Below the pieces are notes generated by a model. It was not told the origin of the DNA, did no database searches, and saw only the letters and a list, made by a program, of their open reading frames with translations. The position numbers and the translations under genes were made by a program. Of a stretch of 43,298 nucleotides of DNA, positions 32,799 through 40,480 are shown piece after piece. The stretch's first letter is position 1. The number at the start of each line of letters is the position of its first letter. The stretch spans positions 1 through 43,298 of the forward strand of contig JAZNVU010000009.1 in the NCBI GenBank assembly GCA_045592985.1. The letters run 5' to 3'. This stretch comes from UMGS172 sp045592985. Its GTDB lineage: Bacteria; Bacillota; Clostridia; Oscillospirales; Acutalibacteraceae.

Positions 32799-33638
32799 TC
32801 ACAACGATTTAATAAAATCGGGTATTCCGTGTTCAAAATCCACACCGTATTGGTGGTCGGTGGTGCCTTCGGCAGTTCGATTAATGCTTCTAACCGTAAA
32901 ATCTACAGCAATTTTAACCGCCTTGTCAAGACTCTTACCAAGCACAACTGCACTTGTCAGTGCACTTGCCAGCACATCGCCAGAGCCATGATATATTCCC
33001 GGTACGCAAGGTGCCAAAAAAAACTGCGTTTTGCCTGTTCGTTTATCAAAACATGCGGCACCAATATGTGCATCATCAAGACTAACTCCTGTGAGTACCA
33101 CTTTGGGTGCTAATTCCGATAACTCTAGGAGTAGGTCTTCTATAAAACCTTTGTCATAAGGACCGCTTTTATAGTCTTTGCCTACAAGCAACAACGCCTC
33201 GGTTATATTGGGCACGATAATATCGGCCTTTTTACATAGCAGACGCATTTCCGATACAAAATCAAGGTCAAAAAGGTTGTAAAGTCTTCCGTCGTCAGCC
33301 ATAACAGGGTCGACAATAACGGTGGTGTTTTCCAACTTGAAGCGGTCGATGAAATTTATCACGGTGTCAACCTGACTAATCGAACCCAAATACCCACTGT
33401 ATATGGCATCAAACGAAAGCCCCAAACTTTGCCAATGGTCAATGAACGAAGGCAGGTCACTACTTAAATCACGACAGGTAAAGTTGCCGGGTACGGCGGT
33501 GTGAGCCGACAAAACGGCAGTGGGCATGGGACAAACCTCAATCCCTGCCGAGGAAATAACCGGCAAAGCCACGGTAAGCGAGCATTTTCCAAAACCCGAA
33601 ATGTCGTGTATTGCTGCAACTCGTTTTTGCTTTTCCAT
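32799..33638 (-). CDS. pdxY: Pyridoxal/pyridoxamine kinase (PdxY/PdxK type)
   Basis: A ribokinase-fold kinase that phosphorylates B6 vitamers. The 279-residue protein starts with RVAAIHDISGFGKCSLTVALP and contains the SGYLGS segment, VIVDPVMADDGRLY, VPNITEALLL and the anion-hole motif GIYHGSGDVLASAL with the catalytic Asp. The spacing and the SGFGKCS opening match clostridial pyridoxamine kinases better than ThiD. It is monocistronic and convergent with the small gene downstream. Confidence 0.9.
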   Translation of the reverse strand: MEKQKRVAAIHDISGFGKCSLTVALPVISSAGIEVCPMPTAVLSAHTAVPGNFTCRDLSSDLPSFIDHWQSLGLSFDAIYSGYLGSISQVDTVINFIDRFKLENTTVIVDPVMADDGRLYNLFDLDFVSEMRLLCKKADIIVPNITEALLLVGKDYKSGPYDKGFIEDLLLELSELAPKVVLTGVSLDDAHIGAACFDKRTGKTQFFLAPCVPGIYHGSGDVLASALTSAVVLGKSLDKAVKIAVDFTVRSINRTAEGTTDHQYGVDFEHGIPDFIKSL

Positions 33639-33702
33639 TTTGTCACCGCCGTTCCTTAAAAAGTATCTATATTAAACCACCTAAGAGTCTTTTTGTCAAT
33701 AG

Positions 33703-33731
33703 TTGAAAAATGTAAACGTGTGATGTATAAT
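33703..33731 (+). promoter_or_regulatory. Promoter of rsmE
   Basis: TTGAAA, 17-base spacer, TATAAT, about 20 bases before the start. Confidence 0.7.
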
Positions 33732-33749
33732 ACCGAAAGAGGTGATTTA

Positions 33750-34460
33750 ATGCCGCGTTTTTTTAAAGAAAATTTTGCCGTAGAGCCGTATTTAGAGGGT
33801 GACGACGCCCACCATGCCGCAAAATCGTTAAGGGTAAGAATAGGTGAAGAATTAACAGTTTGTGGTTTGAATGGTTTTGATTACGTTTGTACAGTATCGG
33901 AAGTAACGTCCGACAGAGTGTATCTTGAAATAAAAGAAACTGTGGAAAACAAGACTGAGCCTCACACCTTTGTGACGCTTTATCAATGTTTGACTAAAGG
34001 CGATAAAATGGATACAATAGTCCGTCAGGCTGTCGAATGTGGTGTAAGCAGAATTGTACCTGTGCTGTCGGAAAACTGCGTGTCGCGTCCCGACGAAAAA
34101 TCACTTTCTAAAAAGACAGAGCGTTGGCAAAAAATTGCCGACGAAGCCGCCGGTCAAAGCGGCAGAGGGGTTTTGCCGAAAGTATGTGCCACACAGACCT
34201 TAAAACAGGTTGCCGGCGAGATAAAATCTTATGACAAGGTCTTTTTCTTCTACGAAGCAGGCGGAGTGCCGATGGAAAAGCAGAACATAAAAACAGCGGC
34301 AATCATAACAGGTCCCGAGGGTGGTTTTTCGTGCGAGGAAGCCTTAATGTTAGAACAAAACGGTGCAGTTGTTACTACATTGGGCCCAAGAATTTTGCGA
34401 GCCGAAACTGCTCCTGTTGCCGCACTCACTGTGCTTATGCTAAGTACCGGGAATATGTGA
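33750..34460 (+). CDS. rsmE: 16S rRNA (uracil-1498-N3)-methyltransferase
   Basis: A SPOUT-family methyltransferase that modifies U1498 in the ribosomal decoding region. The 236-residue protein begins MPRFFKENF and has an N-terminal PUA-like domain (DDAHHAAKSLRVRIGEELTV). The knotted SAM-binding domain follows: QCLTKGDKMDTIVRQAVECG, then GPEGGFSCEEA (from about 188) and LGPRILRAETAPVAAL. The ATG at 33750 is chosen because AGAGGTG precedes it and the upstream extension would cover the promoter. Confidence 0.95.
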   Translation: MPRFFKENFAVEPYLEGDDAHHAAKSLRVRIGEELTVCGLNGFDYVCTVSEVTSDRVYLEIKETVENKTEPHTFVTLYQCLTKGDKMDTIVRQAVECGVSRIVPVLSENCVSRPDEKSLSKKTERWQKIADEAAGQSGRGVLPKVCATQTLKQVAGEIKSYDKVFFFYEAGGVPMEKQNIKTAAIITGPEGGFSCEEALMLEQNGAVVTTLGPRILRAETAPVAALTVLMLSTGNM

Positions 34461-34470
34461 TATTTTAAAA

Positions 34471-34509
34471 AGGTGGCGTGGAAAAGTAATCTCGTGCCAC
34501 CTAATTTTT
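34471..34509 (+). terminator. Terminator of rsmE
   Basis: AGGTGGC pairs with GCCACCT around an 18-base loop, followed by TAATTTTT. Confidence 0.6.
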
Positions 34510-34521
34510 AAAGATATCAAG

Positions 34522-34550
34522 TTGACAAAAACGGGTTTGTGTTGTAAAAT
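34522..34550 (+). promoter_or_regulatory. Promoter of the tRNA-Arg transcript
   Basis: TTGACA, 17-base spacer, TAAAAT. It directly precedes the truncated tRNA copy, so the transcript should carry both the fragment and the intact tRNA. Confidence 0.7.
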
Positions 34551-34566
34551 GTAAAAGCACGAAATT

Positions 34567-34601
34567 GCCTCCTTAGTTAAATGGATAATAATAAACCCCT
34601 C
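34567..34601 (+). pseudogene. Truncated tRNA-Arg copy (5' half only)
   Basis: The 35 bases repeat the 5' half of the intact tRNA downstream, from the acceptor strand GCCTCCT through the D arm to inside the anticodon loop (AACCCCTC). There is one extra A after GGATA. The sequence then diverges into AT-rich DNA and has no anticodon, T arm or acceptor 3' strand, so it cannot fold into a tRNA. Confidence 0.85.
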
Positions 34602-34655
34602 AATAATGTATGTTTATTATTAAGAATCATTAAGACAATTTAAAAGTTTATAAAC

Positions 34656-34730
34656 GCCTCCTTAGTTAAATGGATATAATAAACCCCTCCTAAGGGTTAG
34701 TTATGCGTTCGATTCGCGTAGGGGGTGCCA
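34656..34730 (+). tRNA. tRNA-Arg (anticodon CCU)
   Basis: A full cloverleaf can be drawn: acceptor GCCTCCT/AGGGGGT, D arm GTTA/TAAT with GG in the loop, anticodon arm AACCC-CTCCTAA-GGGTT (anticodon CCT in DNA), and T arm ATGCG-TTCGATT-CGCGT. The discriminator is G, and CCA is encoded. CCU reads the rare AGG codon. Confidence 0.95.
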
Positions 34731-34768
34731 AAAAACCAACCACCGCATAAAGCGGTGGTTGGTTTTTT
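34731..34768. terminator. Bidirectional terminator after tRNA-Arg
   Basis: AAAAACCAACCACCGC and its complement form a 16-bp perfect stem with loop ATAAA and T run. It also faces the convergent GH3 gene. Confidence 0.85.
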
Positions 34769-34782
34769 AAAAATTAATTTAT

Positions 34783-36348
34783 TTATTTCAATTTAACGTC
34801 ATAGGTCAAAACGCCTTCGGCTTTTTCTTCGCCTGCAAGAACGTCAATGGCATAGTCAACGCTCTTTGCGGCAAGTCCGCCAATGATTATACGGGGAATA
34901 TGTTCTAATTCCTCCAAAACGAACGGGTTGCCGAAATGAACAACGGTTGAAACTCTGTTCGTTACCTGAAGTGCCTCGATAACAGAAACAATACGGCTGT
35001 TAATACACTCTCTGCCAACGTAACCGAGCGAATCGGTAAAGGTGATAAATACGGTGTCATCGTATTTTACGGCATGATTAATAACAATGTAATCCTCGCC
35101 AACAGAGGGGAATTCCTTAATGGCCATAACATCGGAATTGGGGAAGTATTCACGAAGTTTCTTGGCAACAATCGAAGGATTGTACCAATGATTTCTAAAG
35201 GTCACAATATCGGGATTGCCGGTGTAATCCATAGGTGCGACAATGACAAAATGGTGCTTACCTTCGCGTGATAAAGCAACGGGTACACCGTCATCGGTCT
35301 TGGCATAAATAGATTTAAGGTTGATAAGTTCAACGTTTTCAATATCCTCTTCGGAAAGTTCCGAGTCGGTGGGTAATGAAAGGGTTTTGTGCTGTGCTTC
35401 GAGCACGTGTGCCACCGACTCGTTAAGCTGTTCCTCGGTGAAAATGCCTTCCTCATAGCACTGAACCAACTGCTCATAACTCGGCTGGTTGGCGTCCCAA
35501 ACAAGTGCAAGGTCGTTGCCGCCTGCAATGGAAAGTCCCTTGCCGTAAGTCGAACCGTATTTTGCGACAATGCCCTGCATCGGAAGTGCGTCGGTAATGG
35601 CAAAACCGTTAAAGCCTAACTCACGGATGATACCGATAACCTTTCTCGAAAGGCTTGCGGGGTAGTCGGGGTCAATATTGTGAAGACAGGTGTGCTGGGT
35701 CATAATGCCGTCAAGAACGCCCTCGTCGATAAGTCTTCTGTAAGGATAAAGGTTTTCCTCGATAAGTTCTTCCTTGGTAATCGGGTCGGAAACCTCTGCC
35801 ATGTGTGAGTCAATAGTTGTGTTGCAAGAACCCGGGTAGTGTTTGCCTACGGTTAAAACGCCGCCATCGTGCATACCGTGGCAGATGGCACTTGCCATTT
35901 CGGCAACCTTTTCCTTGTTGCCGCCAAGCGAACGGACTGCAGTGCCGCCAACACAACCGCGAACGCCTATATCAAGCAAGGGATTGCAGATAACGTTGTA
36001 GCCGAGTTTTCTGGCGGTAACAGCAGTGGCTTTGCCGAATGCATAAGCGTATTTTGGGTCACCTGTGCAGCCTATGGCGTTGTGGCGACCTACCATATAT
36101 GGTGCAATACCGCTTTCGGAATCGCTTATAATAATAATGGGATAATCGGCTGCTTCTTTAATAGCCTTCATACAAACCTCACGATGTTCCCATGAGGGAC
36201 TAAGCCAAACAGCACCGAGAGAGTGGTTGCGAATCATATCCAAAACGTACTGTGTGTCGGGGTCGTCAAGCGGTTTTGTAATACGGCCTGTCATAGCCAT
36301 ACCGATTTTTTGTTTTACGCTAAGTTCTTCTAATTTAAGTTCTTTCAT
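34783..36348 (-). CDS. Glycoside hydrolase family 3, beta-N-acetylhexosaminidase (NagZ-like)
   Basis: Probably removes N-acetylglucosamine from muropeptides or glycans. The 521-residue protein has the GH3 barrel with SDSESGIAPYMVG, KHYPGSCNTTIDSH (about 169-182) and the nucleophile segment GFNGFAITDALPM. The Asp180-Ser-His182 triplet is the Asp-His acid/base dyad specific to NagZ-type enzymes. A C-terminal alpha/beta domain follows (about residues 350-521), longer than in minimal NagZ. There is no signal peptide, so it acts in the cytosol. An AAAGGAG site precedes the ATG. Confidence 0.9.
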   Translation of the reverse strand: MKELKLEELSVKQKIGMAMTGRITKPLDDPDTQYVLDMIRNHSLGAVWLSPSWEHREVCMKAIKEAADYPIIIISDSESGIAPYMVGRHNAIGCTGDPKYAYAFGKATAVTARKLGYNVICNPLLDIGVRGCVGGTAVRSLGGNKEKVAEMASAICHGMHDGGVLTVGKHYPGSCNTTIDSHMAEVSDPITKEELIEENLYPYRRLIDEGVLDGIMTQHTCLHNIDPDYPASLSRKVIGIIRELGFNGFAITDALPMQGIVAKYGSTYGKGLSIAGGNDLALVWDANQPSYEQLVQCYEEGIFTEEQLNESVAHVLEAQHKTLSLPTDSELSEEDIENVELINLKSIYAKTDDGVPVALSREGKHHFVIVAPMDYTGNPDIVTFRNHWYNPSIVAKKLREYFPNSDVMAIKEFPSVGEDYIVINHAVKYDDTVFITFTDSLGYVGRECINSRIVSVIEALQVTNRVSTVVHFGNPFVLEELEHIPRIIIGGLAAKSVDYAIDVLAGEEKAEGVLTYDVKLK

Positions 36349-36509
36349 TTAAAGCACTCCTTTTGCCTCGTTTGATTTCATTATATACTTTGGTTTCAAT
36401 AAAATCAAGGTAATATTTCGCCTTTTTTATGTATTTTTTCGGCATCATTGTGAAAAAAAGCAAGCCGAAAAAACTTGCTTTTCAAAAGATTTAAGGCAAA
36501 TTTACATCT

Positions 36510-37400
36510 TTAGGTTAGATAAGGTGCATAAATAACCGATTCGTCCAGCCTCAATTTTTTGGCGACTTCCTTCATACGGTCTTCGTTTATGATTCTGAAA
36601 AGTGCAGGCTGTGAGGTGTTTACTGCGGTGGACATGGTTTCGAGTCTTTCAACTGTTTTTAGGTCATAACCCGAAAAACGAACCTTAACGGTTCTGCCCA
36701 AAGCACAGCCCAATGCTCCAAACACTTCTGCCTCGATTTCACCGTCAAAGGCAAATTCTTCAACAAAGGCACCGTCTCGGTTAAGCGACACAAAACCAAC
36801 CAAATTGCCGTTTTTCATAACCGATATGGCTTCTCGACCGCCTGAACGAAGCGACGGCTCAAAATCTTCGCGGCGTCTTATTATGTAATCAACCTTTTTG
36901 TGTGAAAGCTCACGGCAAAAATCAACGTGAGAGTCATCGAGCTTCACAAATTCATAGCCATTTAATTCGGTCGGATTAAAGATAAGCTCATACTGAATAC
37001 CGTTTCCAATGTAACCCCATCTGCCGTAGCGTTCAGGCTTGCCGTGAAGGTAGCCGACGTCACCGATTTTATCACATTCGTCATTTACGGCATCATTTAA
37101 TTTTGACATAACACCCTGACCCTGAAAGTCTTCATGAACTGCAATGTTGCCATTGCCGATAAGTTTAATGTGTTCGCCGCCAACAACGTAATCAAGCTTG
37201 TACACTCCGGCTGTACCGATAAGCCTGTCACCGTCAAAGGCACCCAAATGCGAGTTTGTAACGTAATCGTTAGGCTTTTCGAAAAAGCGGGGAAACAGTT
37301 TGGCAAAACGCGGTCCTGAGTTTTCACTGCGGCCAAAAACGCCGTCTAGAAGTTCTCTCAAATCATAAAATTCTTCTTTTTTTAAGCGTCGAATTTCCAT
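36510..37400 (-). CDS. GNAT-family N-acetyltransferase
   Basis: The N-terminal half is a GNAT fold: EIRRLKKEEFYDLRELLDGVFG, then the acetyl-CoA motif GNIAVHEDFQGQGVMSKL (about residues 86-103) and a GYLHGKPERYGRWGY segment like those of Eis-type two-domain acetyltransferases. The C-terminal half (about 150-296) forms a second, divergent acetyltransferase- or sterol-carrier-like region. The substrate is unknown. It is divergent from the 91-aa gene at 37484. Confidence 0.85.
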   Translation of the reverse strand: MEIRRLKKEEFYDLRELLDGVFGRSENSGPRFAKLFPRFFEKPNDYVTNSHLGAFDGDRLIGTAGVYKLDYVVGGEHIKLIGNGNIAVHEDFQGQGVMSKLNDAVNDECDKIGDVGYLHGKPERYGRWGYIGNGIQYELIFNPTELNGYEFVKLDDSHVDFCRELSHKKVDYIIRRREDFEPSLRSGGREAISVMKNGNLVGFVSLNRDGAFVEEFAFDGEIEAEVFGALGCALGRTVKVRFSGYDLKTVERLETMSTAVNTSQPALFRIINEDRMKEVAKKLRLDESVIYAPYLT

Positions 37401-37483
37401 ATTTGACCTCCGGTATATTACGCTGTTTTTAGCGTTATTTTTTTATTTTAGGGCAAAATAATAAAAAAGAAAAGGAGTTTAAT

Positions 37484-37759
37484 ATGGCACAGCCACATGA
37501 TAAACACATTAACAGCAAAGAAAATTTTAAGGTGCCGCTTAATATTTCAGCAACACAGTTTGATCCTTGCCCCGAAACCTGCGAGGACCTTGTCAACACC
37601 TACGGCACCTATAACATTCAGCCTACTGCCGATAACGAAAACGATTTTCCCATGATTGCACAAGGGGTACCGCCCATAACCGAACGTGACCCGAAGTTTT
37701 ACCGAGATGGCAGTGATTTCAATCCTGCATCCGACCATTCGGGAAAGCATTGTTTGTAA
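37484..37759 (+). CDS. Hypothetical protein, 91 aa
   Basis: A hydrophilic, proline- and acid-rich protein without predicted membrane segments. It contains two cysteines close together (DPCPETCEDLVNTYGTYN) and a final HSGKHCL. AAAAGGAG lies at good spacing before the ATG, and codon use resembles the neighbours, so it is likely real. I do not recognise a family. It converges with the flavin-reductase-like gene with only two bases between the stops. Confidence 0.7.
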   Translation: MAQPHDKHINSKENFKVPLNISATQFDPCPETCEDLVNTYGTYNIQPTADNENDFPMIAQGVPPITERDPKFYRDGSDFNPASDHSGKHCL

Positions 37760-37761
37760 AA

Positions 37762-38259
37762 TTATTCCTTGACTAAGACTTTTTCGATCCTGCCGATTAT
37801 CATATAGTGATAGTCGGCAGAGGAGTACCACTTAAGCGGTTCTTTGTCAACAAAACATTCTTCTTTCATACGGTCGACATACTGCTTTTTACATACAAGC
37901 ACCACGCGTGCCTCGTCAAAGTAAACCGCATCACCGTCATAAACGGGCGTTAGACCGGTTAAGGCAGTTTTGTCACATTCGCGACCCGATTTTGAACCGC
38001 AGATTTTGTGAATGTCTTTATTATTACCATAAAAACTCAAGGTGAAATAATCATGCTTGTCGATAAACTCCATAGTATACCTTTGGGGACGGACAAGTGC
38101 CATAACGCTGTCGTTTCCCCAAATTTCACCGGCATAACCCCAAGATGCAGTCATCATATTGTGAGCATTTTGGTCGCCTGCGGTGATAAGCATATATTCG
38201 TCGGATATCATGCTTATAAGATTGTCTTTCAACTCTTTAGCGGTGATTTTTTTAAACAT
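37762..38259 (-). CDS. Flavin reductase-like (FMN-binding split barrel) protein
   Basis: The 165-residue protein shows the flavin-reductase-like pattern: LITAGDQNAHNMMTASWGYAG, followed by MALVRPQRYTMEFIDKHDYFTLSFYG and HKICGSKSGRECDKTALTGL. These mark a small FMN-binding split-barrel family common in Clostridia, often annotated as flavin reductase or flavoredoxin. The electron partner is unknown and nothing in the neighbourhood identifies it. AGGAG precedes the ATG. Confidence 0.88.
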   Translation of the reverse strand: MFKKITAKELKDNLISMISDEYMLITAGDQNAHNMMTASWGYAGEIWGNDSVMALVRPQRYTMEFIDKHDYFTLSFYGNNKDIHKICGSKSGRECDKTALTGLTPVYDGDAVYFDEARVVLVCKKQYVDRMKEECFVDKEPLKWYSSADYHYMIIGRIEKVLVKE

Positions 38260-38405
38260 AAATCAATCTCCTTATAATTCTATACTTCAATTTTAATATA
38301 CATTATATGCAGTGTCAACCGAAACGTTAGCGATTGCAGTGTCTTATCTTCCACAAATCTTCTACCAAACAAAGGAAAAGTAAATGTATCAATGATAAAA
38401 AACAA

Positions 38406-38438
38406 ACACCCCGAGAGTAAAAACTCCCGGGGTGCTTA
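38406..38438 (-). terminator. Terminator of the M23 gene
   Basis: The stem ACACCCCG-GAGT/ACTC-CGGGGTG has a T-rich tract on the minus strand (TTTGTTTTTT), downstream of the stop at 38502. Confidence 0.75.
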
Positions 38439-38501
38439 TTGCCCCGACTGTTAGTGGAATGAATGAAGGATTTTCCGCTTATTTGTCCGTAGGGGGCAGG
38501 A

Positions 38502-39215
38502 TTATTTTGAGATAAAAAATTTCATAGGGTCGACAGATTTACCTTTCTGCGTAAATTCAAGATGCAGATGAACAGGTTCGACCGATTCACACGGAATATC
38601 ACCCAAAGCACCAATTTGTTTGGAAGAATCGACCGTATCGCCCTTTTTAACGGTAGGCGAAGAGGCGAGACCGCAGTATTTTGCAACTATTCCATTGCCA
38701 TGGTCAATGACTACCACCCAGCCGTATAATGCATCATTATAAACATCGGTGACCTTGCCATCTCCCGCAGCCATTACAGGGTCGTTCAAAGCCCCCGAAA
38801 TATCTACTCCTTTATGCAGGCGCATATCTTTAAAGGTCATAGAATATTGAAGCTCAGTGTCGGAATATTCTTTTATTACCTCGCCCAAAAGAGGTCTGAT
38901 GAAAAAAGAGGCTACGTTTGTCGAGACTTCTTCTGCGGGATTGGAGGGTGCTATTGTTTGAGGTTTGCTTGTGGTTGACGGCTTTTGCGGAGTGCTCGGC
39001 ACTGAAACCTCACCAAAATCAAAACTGCTTGTATTGTTTTCCGCCGTCAAGGAAGAAACATCGGGTAGTTCATCATCGGTTAGGTTTTTTATACTTTCTA
39101 CGCCCGTCCACATAGCGACACCGATAGCAACAAAACACAGGCACAATACGACATAAAAAGCCTTGCCGTTTAAGAATTTTATGATTTTTAAATCACGGTT
39201 ATGCTTGACCTTCAT
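38502..39215 (-). CDS. M23/LytM peptidase-domain membrane protein, SpoIIQ-like
   Basis: The 237-residue protein has a short cytosolic N-terminus, one transmembrane helix (about 19-37), a Ser/Thr/Pro-rich linker (residues 50-100) and a LytM domain. Zinc and catalytic residues are visible: His134 and Asp138 in RLHKGVDIS, His216 and His218 in PVHLHLEF. The usual third His near 'Y.HL' is Cys181 here (KYCGL). In sporulating Firmicutes this layout is that of SpoIIQ, the forespore side of the SpoIIQ-SpoIIIAH channel; clostridial forms often keep zinc ligands. The assignment to SpoIIQ is inferred from architecture and the presence of spoVAD nearby. Confidence 0.8.
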   Translation of the reverse strand: MKVKHNRDLKIIKFLNGKAFYVVLCLCFVAIGVAMWTGVESIKNLTDDELPDVSSLTAENNTSSFDFGEVSVPSTPQKPSTTSKPQTIAPSNPAEEVSTNVASFFIRPLLGEVIKEYSDTELQYSMTFKDMRLHKGVDISGALNDPVMAAGDGKVTDVYNDALYGWVVVIDHGNGIVAKYCGLASSPTVKKGDTVDSSKQIGALGDIPCESVEPVHLHLEFTQKGKSVDPMKFFISK

Positions 39216-39359
39216 TTTTTTATCTCCATTTCAATGTTTTCAGGGATAGTTTTGTCCGAAACGACAGCAAATATGCTGTTTTTACAAATGAATGCTAAAA
39301 TTTTTAAACTAATGTTTACAAATAATCCACACAAAAATTTTTCCAACGGGTTATAATCT

Positions 39360-39467
39360 TAATAGTTCAGGAAGGGAAGCCGCAATCCCTGCCTGATACT
39401 ACCCTCCTCAAAACAACCCCTCTAAAAAGCAACCGACCGATTTTAACTAATCGGTCGGTTGCTTTTT
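39360..39467 (+). ncRNA. Candidate small RNA with C-rich single-stranded motifs
   Basis: After a TATAAT (39352-39357; no good -35) there is a 5' hairpin, TCAGG-AGGGA against TCCCT-CCTGA. An unpaired C-rich stretch with ACCCTCCTC and AACCCCTCT follows, then a strong terminator stem (AAAAAGCAACCGACCGATT and its complement) with T run. There is no open frame of note. The layout of hairpin, anti-Shine-Dalgarno-like C-rich segment and terminator is typical of trans-acting small RNAs in Firmicutes. Confidence 0.5.
39424..39467. terminator. Strong terminator
   Basis: A 19-bp stem AAAAAGCAACCGACCGATT/AATCGGTCGGTTGCTTTTT around TTAACT, with T run. It closes the candidate small RNA and isolates the amino-acid transporter promoter. 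Confidence 0.85.
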
Positions 39468-39521
39468 GGTTGCAGAAAAACCACCTGTTGTGCTGGTGGT
39501 GCAAATTTTGTAAAAAAGTAC

Positions 39522-39550
39522 TTGACAAGACAATGTTGCTGTGTTAATAT
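39522..39550 (+). promoter_or_regulatory. Promoter of the amino-acid ABC operon
   Basis: TTGACA, 17-base spacer, TAATAT. The predicted start lies inside the palindrome that follows. Confidence 0.75.
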
Positions 39551-39554
39551 GGTA

Positions 39555-39570
39555 ATACACTAAAGTGTAT
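39555..39570. promoter_or_regulatory. Candidate operator at the transcription start of the amino-acid ABC operon
   Basis: ATACACT/AGTGTAT is a 7-bp-arm palindrome beginning five bases after the -10 box, where a repressor would block initiation. A second imperfect repeat, TGTATA/TATACA, overlaps and follows it. Confidence 0.5.
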
Positions 39571-39603
39571 ATCGAAGGTATACATAAAAAGGAGTACAAG
39601 ACT

Positions 39604-40392
39604 ATGAAAAAAGCAATTAAATTATTAAGCATTTGTCTCGCAGTACTTATGATGGTATTTACATTTGCTGCTTGCGGCGAAACTTCCGACGTTAAGTACG
39701 TTGAGAAAAACGGCAAATTGGTTGTAGGTATTACCGATTTTGCACCCATGGATTATCAGAACGAAGATGGCGAGTGGATTGGTTTCGACGCTGACCTTGC
39801 CAAGGCTTTTGCCGAGTATCTTGGCGTTGAGGTTGAGTTTGTTGAGATTACTTGGAGCCAGAAGGCAAACGAGCTTAAGAACAAGAATATCGACCTTGTT
39901 TGGAACGGTATGACCATTACCGATGACGTTAAAGAACTTATGGATGTTTCAGTTCCTTACTGCAAGAACGCTCAGGTTGTTGTAATGAAGAAGGATGTTA
40001 TTGCCAACTATGCTGATGTTGCCAGCATGAAAGATTTAAGTTTTGCAGTTGAAAAAGGTTCTGCCGGTGAAGAAATGGCCGTTGCCAATGAATTCAAGAC
40101 CGTTGAGGTCGACAAGCAGTCCAAGGCTTTGATGGAGGTTGCTTCGGGTACTGCCGATGCCGCTATCGTTGACCTTCTTATGGCAGGCGCAATGATTGGC
40201 GAAGGTACCGATTATGAAGACCTTGCTTTCGGTCTTAAACTCAACGGTGAAGAGTACGGTATCGGTATGCGTAAAGGTTCTGACCTTGCAGATAAACTCA
40301 ACGAGTTCCTCAAGAAGGCTTATGCTGACGGCACCATCACAGAACTTGCTGAAGAATACAAGATTTCTGAAAACATTATCGAAATTAAATAA
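39604..40392 (+). CDS. Polar amino-acid ABC transporter, substrate-binding lipoprotein
   Basis: A 262-residue extracellular binding protein, family 3 (SBP_bac_3). It has a lipoprotein signal peptide ending TFAAC (lipidated Cys24), then VEKNGKLVVGITDFAPMDYQ, WIGFDADLAKAFAEYLGVEVEFVEI, the NGMTITDD.KELMDVSVPY segment, and a closing ITELAEEYKI helix. The ligand is likely glutamine, histidine, cystine or a similar amino acid. ATG 39604, with AAGGAG, starts the signal peptide; the upstream open frame crosses the operator. Confidence 0.94.
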   Translation: MKKAIKLLSICLAVLMMVFTFAACGETSDVKYVEKNGKLVVGITDFAPMDYQNEDGEWIGFDADLAKAFAEYLGVEVEFVEITWSQKANELKNKNIDLVWNGMTITDDVKELMDVSVPYCKNAQVVVMKKDVIANYADVASMKDLSFAVEKGSAGEEMAVANEFKTVEVDKQSKALMEVASGTADAAIVDLLMAGAMIGEGTDYEDLAFGLKLNGEEYGIGMRKGSDLADKLNEFLKKAYADGTITELAEEYKISENIIEIK

Positions 40393-40416
40393 TTTTGAAT
40401 TAAAATCACTTAACTG

Positions 40417-40450
40417 AAACAGAGAGGTGTCTTACGATGCCTCTCTGTTT
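40417..40450 (+). other. Stem-loop between binding-protein and permease genes
   Basis: A perfect 11-bp stem AAACAGAGAGG/CCTCTCTGTTT with a 12-base loop and no T run. It probably protects the upstream message, so the binding protein is made in excess over the membrane parts. Confidence 0.65.
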
Positions 40451-40480
40451 CGAACTGTAATTACTCTAAAGGAGAAAACG

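Noticed and set aside
39360..39400. Resemblance to the SRP RNA core (GGAAGGGAAGC)
   Set aside because: The required paired UCC/GGA flanks and the CAGG-UCC-GGAA arrangement are absent; the segment folds into a different hairpin.
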